NCBI GenBank assembly: GCA_036961445.1
Contig: JBALVO010000020.1
Span: forward strand, 1-39,465
Length of the DNA stretch: 39,465 nt
From: JBALVO01 sp036961445
GTDB taxonomy: Bacteria; Pseudomonadota; Gammaproteobacteria; Pseudomonadales; Halieaceae
Reading direction: 5' to 3'
Shown here: one piece after another, positions 17,776 to 26,254 of the stretch
How the letters are laid out: the number at the start of each line of letters is the position of its first letter
Position numbering within the stretch: the stretch's first letter is position 1
The notes under the pieces: generated by a model
What the model was told of the DNA's origin: nothing
Database searches by the model: none
What the model saw: the letters and a program-made list of their open reading frames with translations, nothing else
Made by a program: the position numbers and the translations under genes

Positions 17776-20700
17776 ATGTTCAGCACGCTGGTCGAAAAAA
17801 CACCCTGGCCCCAAAAGATTGCCACTCGCACCGCCCTGGGACCATTTTCCGGCAGCGCCGATGCGCGCTGCATCGCCGAACTGGCTACCGCAGATAGCCT
17901 GTTAGTGGTTATAACCGCTGACACCAGCTCAGCCCTTGCGCTGGAGCGCGAACTCCCGTTTTTTCTTGACCAGCCGCTGGAAATCCTGGCTTTTCCCGAT
18001 TGGGAGACGCTGCCTTACGATAATTTTTCGCCACACCAGGACATCATTTCGGAGCGCCTTAGCACGCTGCACCGTCTGCCTGCCATGACCTCGGGAATTC
18101 TCATCGTACCAGTGCCGACCCTAATGCACCGACTGGCTCCCACTGAATACATCGCCGGTTCCAGCCTGGTATTGCAAGCGGGACAAACACTGGATATTGA
18201 CGTTTTCAGGCGCAACCTGCAGCGCAACGGCTATATCAACGTTGAGACCGTCTACGAACATGGCGAATACGCCCTGCGCGGGTCGTTATTTGACATCTAT
18301 CCCATGGGTAGCGAACTGCCCTACCGTATCGACTTGCTTGATGATGAAGTGGATACACTGCGCACCTTCGAACCCGAGAGCCAGCGCACTGTGGACAAGG
18401 TCGCTGCGATTAACCTGCTGCCGGCCAGGGAATACCCGCTGAATCGTCCTGCCATCAGCCGCTTCCAGTTGAACTGGTATGACAATTTTGACGTGGACAA
18501 CGATAGCTGCCCCGTCTACGTCGAGGTAAGCGCCGGGCGCAGTCCCAGTGGCTGCGAGTATTACCTGCCGCTATTTTTCCAGCAATGCGCCACCTTATTT
18601 GATTATTTACCGGAAAACGTAGCCATCATTACCACGGGTGATCATCACGCTGCGGCGCAGCATTTCTGGGCGGAAGTTGAAACCCGGTTTGAGGAGTATG
18701 GGATTGATCCCAGACGACCACTGCTGCCACCGCGCAAGTGTTTCGCGCCGGTGGAAGAACTGTATGAGGTTCTTGGTAAGTTTGCCGTGCTGGAGTTGCG
18801 TCACAACCCCGATGCTCCCGTACACCAGAAAACAGAGGTGCAGGTTCCGCCCAACCTGGCCAGTGAAGGCCTCAACAAGTCCGCCACCGACAAACTCAAA
18901 GTATTTCTGCAGGCGCATCAGGCACCCGTATTACTGTGTGCAGAATCTGCCGGGCGCCGCGAAATTTTACTGGAATCACTGCAAGAGCATCAGCTCGCTC
19001 CGCCGGCGGTTGCCAATTGGCACGCATTTATCACCTCCGGCCTGGATTTTGCGATAACCACCGCACCCCTGGACCGGGGGCTGTATTTTGGCCCGCAGCA
19101 TCCCACACTGGTATGCGAGGCTCAGCTGTTTGGCAATCGTGTCGCCCAGCGTCGCCGGCGCAAAACAGAACAAGACACTGCCTCAGTTAACATTTTCAAA
19201 GATATTAACGAATTGCGCGAAGGTGTCCCGGTGGTGCACCTCCAGCATGGTGTCGGTCGCTATGTCGGACTGCAAACTTTACGGGTGGACGACCAGGACA
19301 CCGAGTTCCTCACGCTCGAATATGCTCAGGATGCCCGCCTATATGTCCCGGTAGCGTCACTACACCTGATCAGTCGCTATGCCGGTAGCGACCCCGAGAT
19401 GGCGCCACTGCACAAACTCGGTTCCGACCAGTGGGAAAAAGCACGACGTAAAGCCAGCGAAAAAGCCAATGACATTGCCGCCCAATTACTTGAGGTCTAC
19501 GCCCGTCGTGAAGCACGCGAAGGTTTCGCCTTCGCACGTGAAAGCCATAGTTACGAGCAATTTTGTGCGGCATTTCCCTTTGAAGAAACGCCCGACCAGG
19601 AAGTTACGATTACTGCAGTGATTGAGGACATGCACAGCCCGCGCGTGATGGATCGCTTAGTTTGTGGCGATGTCGGATTTGGCAAAACTGAAGTAGCCAT
19701 GCGCGCCGCATTCGTTGCCACCTGCAATAAAAAACAGGTCGCTGTACTGGTGCCTACCACGCTGCTGGCACAACAACACTACAACTCTTTTAGCGACCGT
19801 TTTGCCGATTGGCCGGTCAAGGTGGAAGTTGTTTCTCGGTTCAAGTCTGCCAGGGATCTGACCGAGATTACGCGCCGGGTTGCAGCGGGTGACATCGACA
19901 TTCTGGTAGGCACTCACAAGTTACTACAGAGTAATTTCAAGTTTAGCGATCTGGGGCTATTAATTATCGATGAAGAGCACCGCTTCGGCGTTAAGCAAAA
20001 AGAGGCGATCAAGGCCTTGCGCTCAGAAGTCGATATCCTCACGCTAACCGCCACCCCTATTCCACGTACACTGAATATGGCGCTGGGTGGCATGCGCGAT
20101 TTATCAATCATCGCAACGCCACCCGCAAGAAGACTATCCATCAAGACCTTTGTACGCGAGCACAATATTGCCCTGGTAAAAGAAGCGGTAATGCGCGAAA
20201 CCCTGCGCGGCGGGCAAGTCTATTACCTGCATAACGAAGTCAAAAGTATAGAAGAAACCGCGCGCAAGCTGCGCGAATTGCTGCCAGACCTGAGCATCGG
20301 GGTCGCCCATGGACAAATGCGCGAAACACAGTTAGAGCAAGTGATGTCCTCGTTCTATCACCAGCGTCATCATATCCTGCTGTGCACCACGATTATCGAA
20401 ACTGGAATCGATATCCCCAATGCCAATACTATTATTATCGAACGCGCTGATAAATTTGGCCTTGCTCAACTGCACCAGCTGCGCGGTCGCGTGGGGCGAT
20501 CACACCACCAGGCCTATGCCTACTTGCTGTGTCCACCGCGCTCGGCCATCACCACCGATGCTGGCAAACGCCTGGAAGCTATCGAAGCCGCTGGCGATCT
20601 GGGTGCAGGCTATATGCTCGCCACACATGACCTGGAAATTCGCGGTGCCGGCGAATTATTGGGTGATGAGCAGAGCGGGCAAATTCACAGCGTCGGCTTT

Positions 20701-21240
20701 TCCCTTTACATGGATATGCTACACCGTGCAGTGGACGCGCTGAAGCGCGGCGAGATTCCCAACGTAGATGCACCACTGGAACAGGGAACCGAAATCAATC
20801 TGCACCTGCCGGCTTTGATACCCGACGATTACCTGCCTGACGTGAACAGCCGCTTGATACTTTACAAGCGCATTGCCGCCGCCGCCAATGATGATGAATT
20901 ACGTGAATTACAAGTGGAGATGATCGATCGTTTCGGACTTTTGCCACCGCAGGTAGGCAATCTGTTTCGGGTATCGCGCCTGCGTATTAAAGCGCAAGAC
21001 CTTGGCATACGGGCCATTGATGCCGGAGCAGAGGGTGGTAGTATCGACTTTAAAACATCGACACGGGTAAACCCAATGAGTTTGGTCACGCTGGTGCAGA
21101 CTGACCCGCTTTCCTACAAACTGGCGGGGGCGACACGATTGCGTTTCGAGCAACACCTGCCAGACGCGGAGGAACGCCAGCAATATCTGGAACAACTGTT
21201 GGCGACTTTCGCCATCGATGCCAAAGAGGACGCCGCTTGA
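17776..21240 (+). CDS. mfd: Transcription-repair coupling factor
   Basis: This 1154-residue ATPase removes RNA polymerase stalled at DNA lesions and recruits UvrA. The N-terminal UvrB-like part contains FPDWETLPYDNFSPHQD. The RNA-polymerase-interacting domain contains VVHLQHGVGRYVGL. The RecG-like helicase has Walker A GDVGFGKT at 631-638 and DEEH at 732-735, with motifs VI-like (QLHQLRGRVGRS) and a C-terminal TRCF domain. Length is normal for the family. No strong ribosome site precedes the ATG. The stop overlaps the TTG start of csiV (TTGA), so the two genes are translationally linked. Confidence 0.98.
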   Translation: MFSTLVEKTPWPQKIATRTALGPFSGSADARCIAELATADSLLVVITADTSSALALERELPFFLDQPLEILAFPDWETLPYDNFSPHQDIISERLSTLHRLPAMTSGILIVPVPTLMHRLAPTEYIAGSSLVLQAGQTLDIDVFRRNLQRNGYINVETVYEHGEYALRGSLFDIYPMGSELPYRIDLLDDEVDTLRTFEPESQRTVDKVAAINLLPAREYPLNRPAISRFQLNWYDNFDVDNDSCPVYVEVSAGRSPSGCEYYLPLFFQQCATLFDYLPENVAIITTGDHHAAAQHFWAEVETRFEEYGIDPRRPLLPPRKCFAPVEELYEVLGKFAVLELRHNPDAPVHQKTEVQVPPNLASEGLNKSATDKLKVFLQAHQAPVLLCAESAGRREILLESLQEHQLAPPAVANWHAFITSGLDFAITTAPLDRGLYFGPQHPTLVCEAQLFGNRVAQRRRRKTEQDTASVNIFKDINELREGVPVVHLQHGVGRYVGLQTLRVDDQDTEFLTLEYAQDARLYVPVASLHLISRYAGSDPEMAPLHKLGSDQWEKARRKASEKANDIAAQLLEVYARREAREGFAFARESHSYEQFCAAFPFEETPDQEVTITAVIEDMHSPRVMDRLVCGDVGFGKTEVAMRAAFVATCNKKQVAVLVPTTLLAQQHYNSFSDRFADWPVKVEVVSRFKSARDLTEITRRVAAGDIDILVGTHKLLQSNFKFSDLGLLIIDEEHRFGVKQKEAIKALRSEVDILTLTATPIPRTLNMALGGMRDLSIIATPPARRLSIKTFVREHNIALVKEAVMRETLRGGQVYYLHNEVKSIEETARKLRELLPDLSIGVAHGQMRETQLEQVMSSFYHQRHHILLCTTIIETGIDIPNANTIIIERADKFGLAQLHQLRGRVGRSHHQAYAYLLCPPRSAITTDAGKRLEAIEAAGDLGAGYMLATHDLEIRGAGELLGDEQSGQIHSVGFSLYMDMLHRAVDALKRGEIPNVDAPLEQGTEINLHLPALIPDDYLPDVNSRLILYKRIAAAANDDELRELQVEMIDRFGLLPPQVGNLFRVSRLRIKAQDLGIRAIDAGAEGGSIDFKTSTRVNPMSLVTLVQTDPLSYKLAGATRLRFEQHLPDAEERQQYLEQLLATFAIDAKEDAA

Positions 21241-22289
21241 TAGTCAACCAAATTTATCGCGTTGCAGTGGCCAGCCTGGCACTGCTGGTCAGCGCTTCTG
21301 CGTTTTCCGAAGATGGTGATCGCTGGTTCCGCATTGAACTGCTGGTGTTCGCTCATGAATCGCCGCAGACCACTGAACAATGGCAGTCTACACCCAAGCT
21401 GGTCTACCCGGGTGCTGCGCGTTTTCTGGTAGATCCACAGTTGGTGGCCGATAATCTCAGCCAACATCATGCACAAAGTAACGTGGATGACTTTGGCCGG
21501 CAGGTCCTTACACTCCTCCCTGAACCCGGCTCACTGGCTGCGCAAGAGGCCAGCATCAGGGCCGAGCAAGCCGCTGCGCAATCGTTAGCAACTACCCCGG
21601 CCGAACCTGGAGACCCAAATACACCAATCCCGGCAGTAGACGAAGAGCTAGAACTGCTCCCCATGCCGTTTATTGCCCTGCCCAGCTCGCAGCAAGAATT
21701 TCGCGGCAAAGCCGCCTATATGCAGCGTAGTGGGCGCTACCGCACCTTGTTCCACGAAACCTGGGTGCAACCGGTGGCTGACGAGGAACGGGCCTTGCCG
21801 ATCATTCTGGACCGGTCCGGTGACACCGGACAATGGCCGCTGTTGCAAGGCAGTGTCAAATTCTACCTGTCGCGCTACCTGCACCTGCAGACCAACCTGT
21901 GGCTAAACACCAAAGGCGAATACCTGCCCGGGGTATGGCAGATGCCCGCTCCGCCCCTGGGGCCCCCATCGCTTGTTATCGAGGCACTACCAGAACCTGA
22001 GGTGGCGGATAACAGGGAACAATGGAGCGATACAACGACCGTCGCCGACTTAGTGCCTGAAGGGGAACTGGCCGCTGAAACATCACTGGTCACAGAAGAT
22101 ATAGGGCCAATATATCCCTTCCGGCACGCTGTACTGATGCAACAAGATCGACGGATGCGCAGTACGGAAGTCCACTATATTGATCACCCGTTGCTTGGCG
22201 TCGTTACAAAAATATCGCCGATTACCAAGGATGAACTCGAATCAATGGCTCTGGCAGAAGCCGCAAGCACAGGTAATCAGTCGCAGTAG
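21237..22289 (+). CDS. csiV: CsiV family periplasmic protein
   Basis: This 350-residue protein has an N-terminal signal peptide (cleavage likely after SASA, about residue 22). Its early 'WFRIELLVFAHESPQT' motif defines the family. A later region (HETWVQPVADEERALPI and LSRYLHLQTNLWL) is also conserved. In Vibrio cholerae CsiV is a periplasmic activator of peptidoglycan synthesis acting through LpoA/PBP1a; the same role here is inferred. The start is a TTG overlapping the mfd stop. The middle (about residues 85-130) is Pro/Glu/Ala rich and probably flexible. Its end overlaps convergent MTIP by 13 nt. Confidence 0.85.
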   Translation: MIVNQIYRVAVASLALLVSASAFSEDGDRWFRIELLVFAHESPQTTEQWQSTPKLVYPGAARFLVDPQLVADNLSQHHAQSNVDDFGRQVLTLLPEPGSLAAQEASIRAEQAAAQSLATTPAEPGDPNTPIPAVDEELELLPMPFIALPSSQQEFRGKAAYMQRSGRYRTLFHETWVQPVADEERALPIILDRSGDTGQWPLLQGSVKFYLSRYLHLQTNLWLNTKGEYLPGVWQMPAPPLGPPSLVIEALPEPEVADNREQWSDTTTVADLVPEGELAAETSLVTEDIGPIYPFRHAVLMQQDRRMRSTEVHYIDHPLLGVVTKISPITKDELESMALAEAASTGNQSQ

Positions 22290-23026
22290 CGACTGCGCAG
22301 TAGCTGCAATAGCAGACGCCTGACTACCGAGGCTTCACGCTGTAATATCTCGCGCATCATATCCAGGCAGAGCGGCTGATCGCCCAACCCCGCCGCAGGA
22401 TTGACCACCATGCACACCGAGGCATACGCCAGCCCCAATTCCCGCGCCAGTGCTGCCTCGGGCATCGTCGTCATCCCCACCACATCACAGCCATCACGCG
22501 CCATGCGCACGACCTCCGCGGCGGTTTCGAGTCTTGGACCCTGCGTCACACCATGCACCGCGCAAGGCTCATGCGGTATTTCGTTCAACGCAGCCACCTC
22601 CACGAGTGCGAGGCGCAACTCACGGTCATAGGGCTCGGTGAAGTCGATATGCATTAAGTGGCCTGAAGCACCATCGTCGTAAGTGTGCTGCCGACCCCAG
22701 GTGTAATCAATCACCTGGTCAGGAATCACCAGCGCACCCGGGCGCATCGCAGAGGTGATACCACCCACCGCATTAATAGCAACCACCTCCGTTACACCCA
22801 ATGACTTAAGCGCCCACATATTGGCGCGGTAGTTGATCAAATGCGGCGGGATCGCCCCCGGACTGCCGTGGCGCTGTAAAAAGAATATCCGGACATTGCC
22901 TAACCTGCCCTCTTCGATGGCACGGGACGGCTCACCAAACGGGGTCTGTGGCATATGGGAGTCGACAATATCCATCCCGGGCAACTCATCGACGCCGGTA
23001 CCACCTATAACGGCCAGTTGCTTCAT
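22277..23026 (-). CDS. S-methyl-5'-thioinosine phosphorylase (MTAP/PNP family)
   Basis: This 249-residue family-2 purine nucleoside phosphorylase has an N-terminal phosphate loop (IGGTGV), the segment INAVGGI and a C-terminal VVGMTTMPEAALARELG, the family signature. It cleaves a (methylthio)ribosyl purine with phosphate. In the syntenic position of Pseudomonas aeruginosa the enzyme acts on methylthioinosine rather than methylthioadenosine. I infer the same here, but substrate residues cannot be settled by eye and MTAP remains the alternative. The ATG overlaps the stop of the upstream channel gene (ATGA). Confidence 0.85.
   Translation of the reverse strand: MKQLAVIGGTGVDELPGMDIVDSHMPQTPFGEPSRAIEEGRLGNVRIFFLQRHGSPGAIPPHLINYRANMWALKSLGVTEVVAINAVGGITSAMRPGALVIPDQVIDYTWGRQHTYDDGASGHLMHIDFTEPYDRELRLALVEVAALNEIPHEPCAVHGVTQGPRLETAAEVVRMARDGCDVVGMTTMPEAALARELGLAYASVCMVVNPAAGLGDQPLCLDMMREILQREASVVRRLLLQLLRSRYCD
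22278..22295. terminator. Hairpin at the overlapping csiV/MTIP stops
   Basis: CAGTCGC and GCGACTG form a perfect 7-bp stem with an AGTA loop exactly where the two convergent genes end. There is no T-tract on either side, so it is not a standard intrinsic terminator. It may act as an RNA 3'-end or pause structure. Confidence 0.35.
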
Positions 23027-24117
23027 AGATCAGGTTCCAACATGGCCTGCTCCACATGCAGCGTCCTGGTAGGGAAGGCAACATCTGCACCGTTGGCGTG
23101 AATGATCTCCAGGATTTGCAACAAAACATCCTGCTTGATCTTGTGAAAGTCCACCCATACCGTGGTCTTGGTAAACGTGTAAATGAAGAAGTCCAGGGAC
23201 GAGGGTCCAAATGATACGAAATTGACGATCAAGGTACGGGACAAGTCTATCTCTGCATGGCTTTGCAGCATTGCCCTGACCTGATCAACAATAAGCTCCA
23301 TACTGGCGGCATCCTGGTAGCGGATACCAATGGTTTCATAGATACGCCGATTGTACATACGCGATGGATTTTCCACCGATATCTGGCTGAAAATGGCATT
23401 GGGCACGTACAACGGACGCTGGTCAAACGTGCGAATACGGGTCAGGCGCCAGCCAATATCCTCTACCGTGCCCTCTATTTCCTTATCCGGCGAGCGAATC
23501 CAGTCACCGTTGGTAAATGGTCGATCCAGGTAAATACTCAAGCCGCCAAAAAAGTTGGCTAGCAGGTCCTTTGCGGCGAAGCCGACCGCAATACCGCCGA
23601 TACCACCAAACGCCAACAGCCCCGAAATGGTTACCCCGACGCTTTGCAATAGCATGAGCCCGGCAACCATCCACAGGGCGATGCGTGCCAACTTGGCTGT
23701 CGCTCGCACCGTGGCTTTGTCAGCGGACGCAGTCAGCCCTCTATCCTCAACCAGCATCTCCCGTTCTATGCCGGCAATCAAACGGTGCAGGAACCAGGCT
23801 AACAACAGCACCAGAGCGGTGTCGTAGGCCTGCGCCAGCTCAGCGGCAATCCCTGGGGCCAGGGGGTATATCTGCAAGGACAGGTAAACCACCAACACCC
23901 ACAGCACCAATCGAATAGGCGTTTCCAGCGCGGTAATCAGTACATTATCCCAGTTCTGCGCACTCGCTTTGGCAATCCTGTGCAGGCGCCGCACTATGAC
24001 GCCCAGTAACAAGTGCGCGACAATACCGGCCACCACCAACAAGGCAAGGGAAACCACTTGCGTGTCCTGCCCAAAATTGTCACTAAGCGTTTTAACTAAC
24101 TGGTTAATGCTGTTCAC
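23023..24117 (-). CDS. Mechanosensitive ion channel, MscS family (YnaI-like)
   Basis: This 364-residue inner-membrane channel releases solutes on hypo-osmotic shock. The N-terminal helices (from about residue 20) lead to the pore-lining and beta domain segment 'GGIGGIAVGFAAKDLLANFF'. The stretch DRPFTNGDWIRSPDKEIEGTVEDIGW follows, with NAIFSQISVENPSR further on. This matches E. coli YnaI more closely than MscS. Translation begins at a GTG with only a weak GAG ahead. The stop overlaps MTIP by 4 nt, so the two are co-translated. The pairing of channel and purine salvage enzyme has no obvious functional logic. Confidence 0.9.
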   Translation of the reverse strand: MNSINQLVKTLSDNFGQDTQVVSLALLVVAGIVAHLLLGVIVRRLHRIAKASAQNWDNVLITALETPIRLVLWVLVVYLSLQIYPLAPGIAAELAQAYDTALVLLLAWFLHRLIAGIEREMLVEDRGLTASADKATVRATAKLARIALWMVAGLMLLQSVGVTISGLLAFGGIGGIAVGFAAKDLLANFFGGLSIYLDRPFTNGDWIRSPDKEIEGTVEDIGWRLTRIRTFDQRPLYVPNAIFSQISVENPSRMYNRRIYETIGIRYQDAASMELIVDQVRAMLQSHAEIDLSRTLIVNFVSFGPSSLDFFIYTFTKTTVWVDFHKIKQDVLLQILEIIHANGADVAFPTRTLHVEQAMLEPDL

Positions 24118-24229
24118 ATCGTATTCTCATATTTTTCCAACCCAGTCTTTTTAGACAGATTGATTATGTCCAGAGCACCGTGCGTGCAAGAACCGATATA
24201 TAAAGGCCCGCGCGTGCTTAAGTCAACTC

Positions 24230-24283
24230 TTGAAGTTCAATGCAACTGCTTGATCTGTTTTGAAAAGATTTTTTGCGCGCAAA
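24230..24283. promoter_or_regulatory. Two palindromes in the mscS / DUF6763 divergent region
   Basis: TTGAAGTTCAA (24230-24240, one-base centre) and the 12-bp perfect palindrome TTTGCGCGCAAA (24272-24283) lie within the 274-nt region between two divergently transcribed genes. They are candidate operators. Neither is a motif I can assign to a known regulator. Confidence 0.3.
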
Positions 24284-24349
24284 TACGTAATTTAGCGAGT
24301 GCTTTTTATACCGTTTTCACATAATGGACACGCCAAGTCAGCGTGATAT

Positions 24350-24370
24350 GTTGATGCTGTAATCATCAAC
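24350..24370. promoter_or_regulatory. Perfect 7-7-7 dyad upstream of the DUF6763 gene
   Basis: GTTGATG and CATCAAC flank the 7-nt centre CTGTAAT, ending 21 nt before the ATG at 24392. The position suits a repressor site near a promoter or a leader hairpin over the ribosome-binding region. No binding family is assigned. Confidence 0.4.
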
Positions 24371-24391
24371 AAAGGCAATAGGTACACGGAA

Positions 24392-24709
24392 ATGAAAATG
24401 CTACGCCCCGTTGTGGGCAGCTGGTACAGCGACCTGCAAACCGGCGCACTGTTTGAGGTCGTTGACTGGGATCCAACGACTCTAACCATTGAAACACAGT
24501 ATATGGACGGCGAGGTATCTGAATACGATCTGGACGCCTGGCGGGAAATGCTACTGCAAAAAGCTGAGGCTCCGGAGGACTGGCGTTCCGCATTCGAACT
24601 GGATGACGACGACATGTTGGACCCGGATCTTCCCATGCATCCGCAGGACTGGGGCAATCCATTGAACTTTGTTGAGCCGGATGCGATGTATGGCGTAGAG
24701 GATTTCTGA
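24392..24709 (+). CDS. Small acidic DUF6763 family protein
   Basis: This 105-residue cytoplasmic protein starts 'MKMLRPVVGSWYSDLQTGALF' in part and continues with FEVVDWDPTTLTIETQYMDG and EVSEYDLDAW. This resembles the DUF6763 family (VVGxWYxxLxxGxxFEV...QYFDGDxEE.DLDxW). The C-terminal half is very acidic (ELDDDDMLDPDLP). It has no signal peptide and no membrane segment. The fold looks like a small beta domain. Its function is unknown. It precedes lexA by 117 nt, but lexA has its own promoter. Confidence 0.8.
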   Translation: MKMLRPVVGSWYSDLQTGALFEVVDWDPTTLTIETQYMDGEVSEYDLDAWREMLLQKAEAPEDWRSAFELDDDDMLDPDLPMHPQDWGNPLNFVEPDAMYGVEDF

Positions 24710-24760
24710 GCCCCGGCTAACGGCGCTTGGTGCTTCCGGGCGACACGGCGCAATGACTGG

Positions 24761-24790
24761 TTGAATCCCTGACCACATACTGTATATAAT
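24761..24790 (+). promoter_or_regulatory. lexA promoter
   Basis: TTGAAT (24761-24766) and TATAAT (24785-24790) are separated by 18 nt. The -10 lies inside the first LexA box, so repressor binding would directly exclude sigma-70 polymerase. Confidence 0.7.
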
Positions 24791-24797
24791 CACAGCA
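24778..24797. promoter_or_regulatory. LexA (SOS) box 1
   Basis: TACTGTATATAATCACAGCA matches the gammaproteobacterial LexA operator CTG-N10-CAG with an AT-rich centre. It overlaps the -10 of the lexA promoter. Confidence 0.9.
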
Positions 24798-24816
24798 CCT
24801 GTATAAATAAACAGAG
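24797..24816. promoter_or_regulatory. LexA (SOS) box 2
   Basis: ACCTGTATAAATAAACAGAG is a second CTG-N10-CAG operator, 19 nt centre-to-centre from box 1 and just upstream of the lexA ribosome site. Tandem boxes at lexA are also known in E. coli and imply cooperative autorepression. Confidence 0.88.
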
Positions 24817-24826
24817 GGTGCCCGTG

Positions 24827-25429
24827 ATGGAAAAGCTTACGCAACGACAGCAGCAAGTGTTGGATATCGTCCGCCAACATATAGACCAAACCGGCTACCC
24901 CCCCACCCGCGCCGATATCGCTCGTGAGTTGGGCTTCAAGTCGGCCAATGCCGCAGAAGAGCACCTCAAAGCACTGGCGCGCAAAGGCGCAATCGAAATG
25001 ATTGCAGGGGCATCCCGCGGCATCCGCTTACCGCAAAGCCAGGGTATACCCATTGTAGGACGTGTGGCGGCGGGCAACCCGATACTCGCCGAACAAAATA
25101 TCGAAGATTATTGCGACCTCCCCCCCAGCTTTTTCAAGCCCAGCGCTGATTACTTTTTGCAGGTACACGGCGACAGCATGATCGAAGTCGGCATCTTTGA
25201 CGGTGACCTGCTGGCGGTACACAGCACTCCGGTTGCCAATAACGGTGACATTATCATCGCTCGTATCGAGGACGAGGTTACCGTAAAGCGCTTGCGTACG
25301 ACGACACAAAAGCACCTGATAGAATTACTGCCGGAAAATTCAGATTACGAAGCGATTAAAGTAGATCTACGCGAACAGCAATTCGCGATCGAGGGCCTCA
25401 GCGTAGGCGTGCTGCGCCGCGGCATTTGA
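24827..25429 (+). CDS. lexA: LexA SOS repressor
   Basis: This 200-residue transcriptional repressor of the SOS regulon undergoes RecA-stimulated self-cleavage. The winged-helix N-terminus (KLTQRQQQVLDIVRQHI, PPTRADIA) is followed by the cleavage site Ala82-Gly83 and the catalytic dyad Ser117 (HGDSMIEVG) and Lys154 (EVTVKRL). All are offset by two from E. coli (84/85, 119, 156). The ATG at 24827 follows AGAGGGTG; the frame also allows a GTG at 24818. Two SOS boxes precede it. No sulA follows: the next gene, 13 nt beyond the stop, is on the other strand. Confidence 0.98.
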   Translation: MEKLTQRQQQVLDIVRQHIDQTGYPPTRADIARELGFKSANAAEEHLKALARKGAIEMIAGASRGIRLPQSQGIPIVGRVAAGNPILAEQNIEDYCDLPPSFFKPSADYFLQVHGDSMIEVGIFDGDLLAVHSTPVANNGDIIIARIEDEVTVKRLRTTTQKHLIELLPENSDYEAIKVDLREQQFAIEGLSVGVLRRGI

Positions 25430-25442
25430 ATGCATCAACTGC

Positions 25443-25691
25443 CTAATGCAGTATGCGTGAACCGTCCGAAGAGGTCTCTATTTCCATTTCTCCATGCTCG
25501 ACTAGAGCAGCGGCTGCCTGAATGCCTGCCTGAATCATGGCTTTAGCCACTTCAAGCCCATTGTCCATAAGATAAACTCGGGATTCATCGGAGAAACTGA
25601 TTGTCACCAGCGGCTCCGAATCATCATCCGCGCGTTGCAGGACGATTTCCCCATCTCCAAGGTCGATGATTTCCAGTAAGGATGCTGGCAC
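25443..25691 (-). CDS. Conserved hypothetical protein, 82 residues
   Basis: This small protein starts at a GTG with AGAGGA about 8 nt upstream. It is not recognised as a named family. The N-terminal half (LLEIIDLGDGEIVLQRADD then PLVTISFSDESRVYL) looks like a beta-hairpin region. The C-terminal half contains an alanine-rich helix (GLEVAKAMIQAGIQAAAALVEHGE). No signal peptide or transmembrane segment is visible. A similarly sized gene stands between lexA and topA in Pseudomonas, and I infer homology from position only. It ends 13 nt from the convergent lexA stop. Confidence 0.7.
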   Translation of the reverse strand: MPASLLEIIDLGDGEIVLQRADDDSEPLVTISFSDESRVYLMDNGLEVAKAMIQAGIQAAAALVEHGEMEIETSSDGSRILH

Positions 25692-25786
25692 GCAAATGTC
25701 CTCTCATTGTTTAAACAGCCCGTTGATTCTAACAGCCAGCGCCGCCAGCGGCCAGCGTTGCTATAAATACCCCCGCATTTGCCCAG

Positions 25787-26254
25787 CTAGTATTCCTCCA
25801 GGGAATCGCTCATACGGTCAAATAGTGCCTCAAGCTCATTTACCCAGTGCTGCACAAGTTCGCAGTCCTGTGAGCCAGGTATTGAGCGCGCCAGGTTCCC
25901 AGGTGTGGGAGCGGCAACTGTAGATTCTTCGTCTTCGCGCAACAGCGCGCCTAGCCATCCATCGTTCTCGAGCTGCTGAAATTCACGAATTTCGCCGGGA
26001 ACGGCCTTACCGGCGACGACACCTGGTAGCTCAGCACAACCCCGTGGGGGCCGCCCGTTGGCCGCCTCACAGCCACTGACATGCAACAGAAACCAGCCAT
26101 AGGCTGCCAGCAAATGTTCCCTCACTGCCGGCAGGAATGCCTGGGTGAGCGTGGTAGCAGGGATATCCTCAGCAGCTAACGCCTGGCGCCAGCTGGATAA
26201 CTGAATTTTTGCCAGGTACAGCTTGTGGTTGGCCTGGGCTCGGGCTGAGCTCAT
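25787..26254 (-). CDS. Hypothetical protein downstream of topA (possibly DUF6586)
   Basis: This 155-residue soluble protein is mostly helical. The start SSARAQANHKLYLAKIQLSSW and a hydrophobic helix (REHLLAAYGWFLLHVSG) suggest a small helical bundle; the end is acidic. It starts at an ATG overlapping the topA stop (ATGA), so it is probably co-translated with topA. In Pseudomonas a DUF6586 protein holds this position, and the resemblance (NQKLY-like start, helix pattern) supports that assignment only weakly. Function unknown. Confidence 0.65.
   Translation of the reverse strand: MSSARAQANHKLYLAKIQLSSWRQALAAEDIPATTLTQAFLPAVREHLLAAYGWFLLHVSGCEAANGRPPRGCAELPGVVAGKAVPGEIREFQQLENDGWLGALLREDEESTVAAPTPGNLARSIPGSQDCELVQHWVNELEALFDRMSDSLEEY

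Noticed and set aside
25443..25691. Possible SulA in the position next to lexA
   Set aside because: The product is on the opposite strand, has no LexA box and shows no SulA-like sequence.
25733..25757. Three CCAGCG-like repeats upstream of the 82-residue gene
   Set aside because: They are very short and GC-rich; such clusters are expected by chance.
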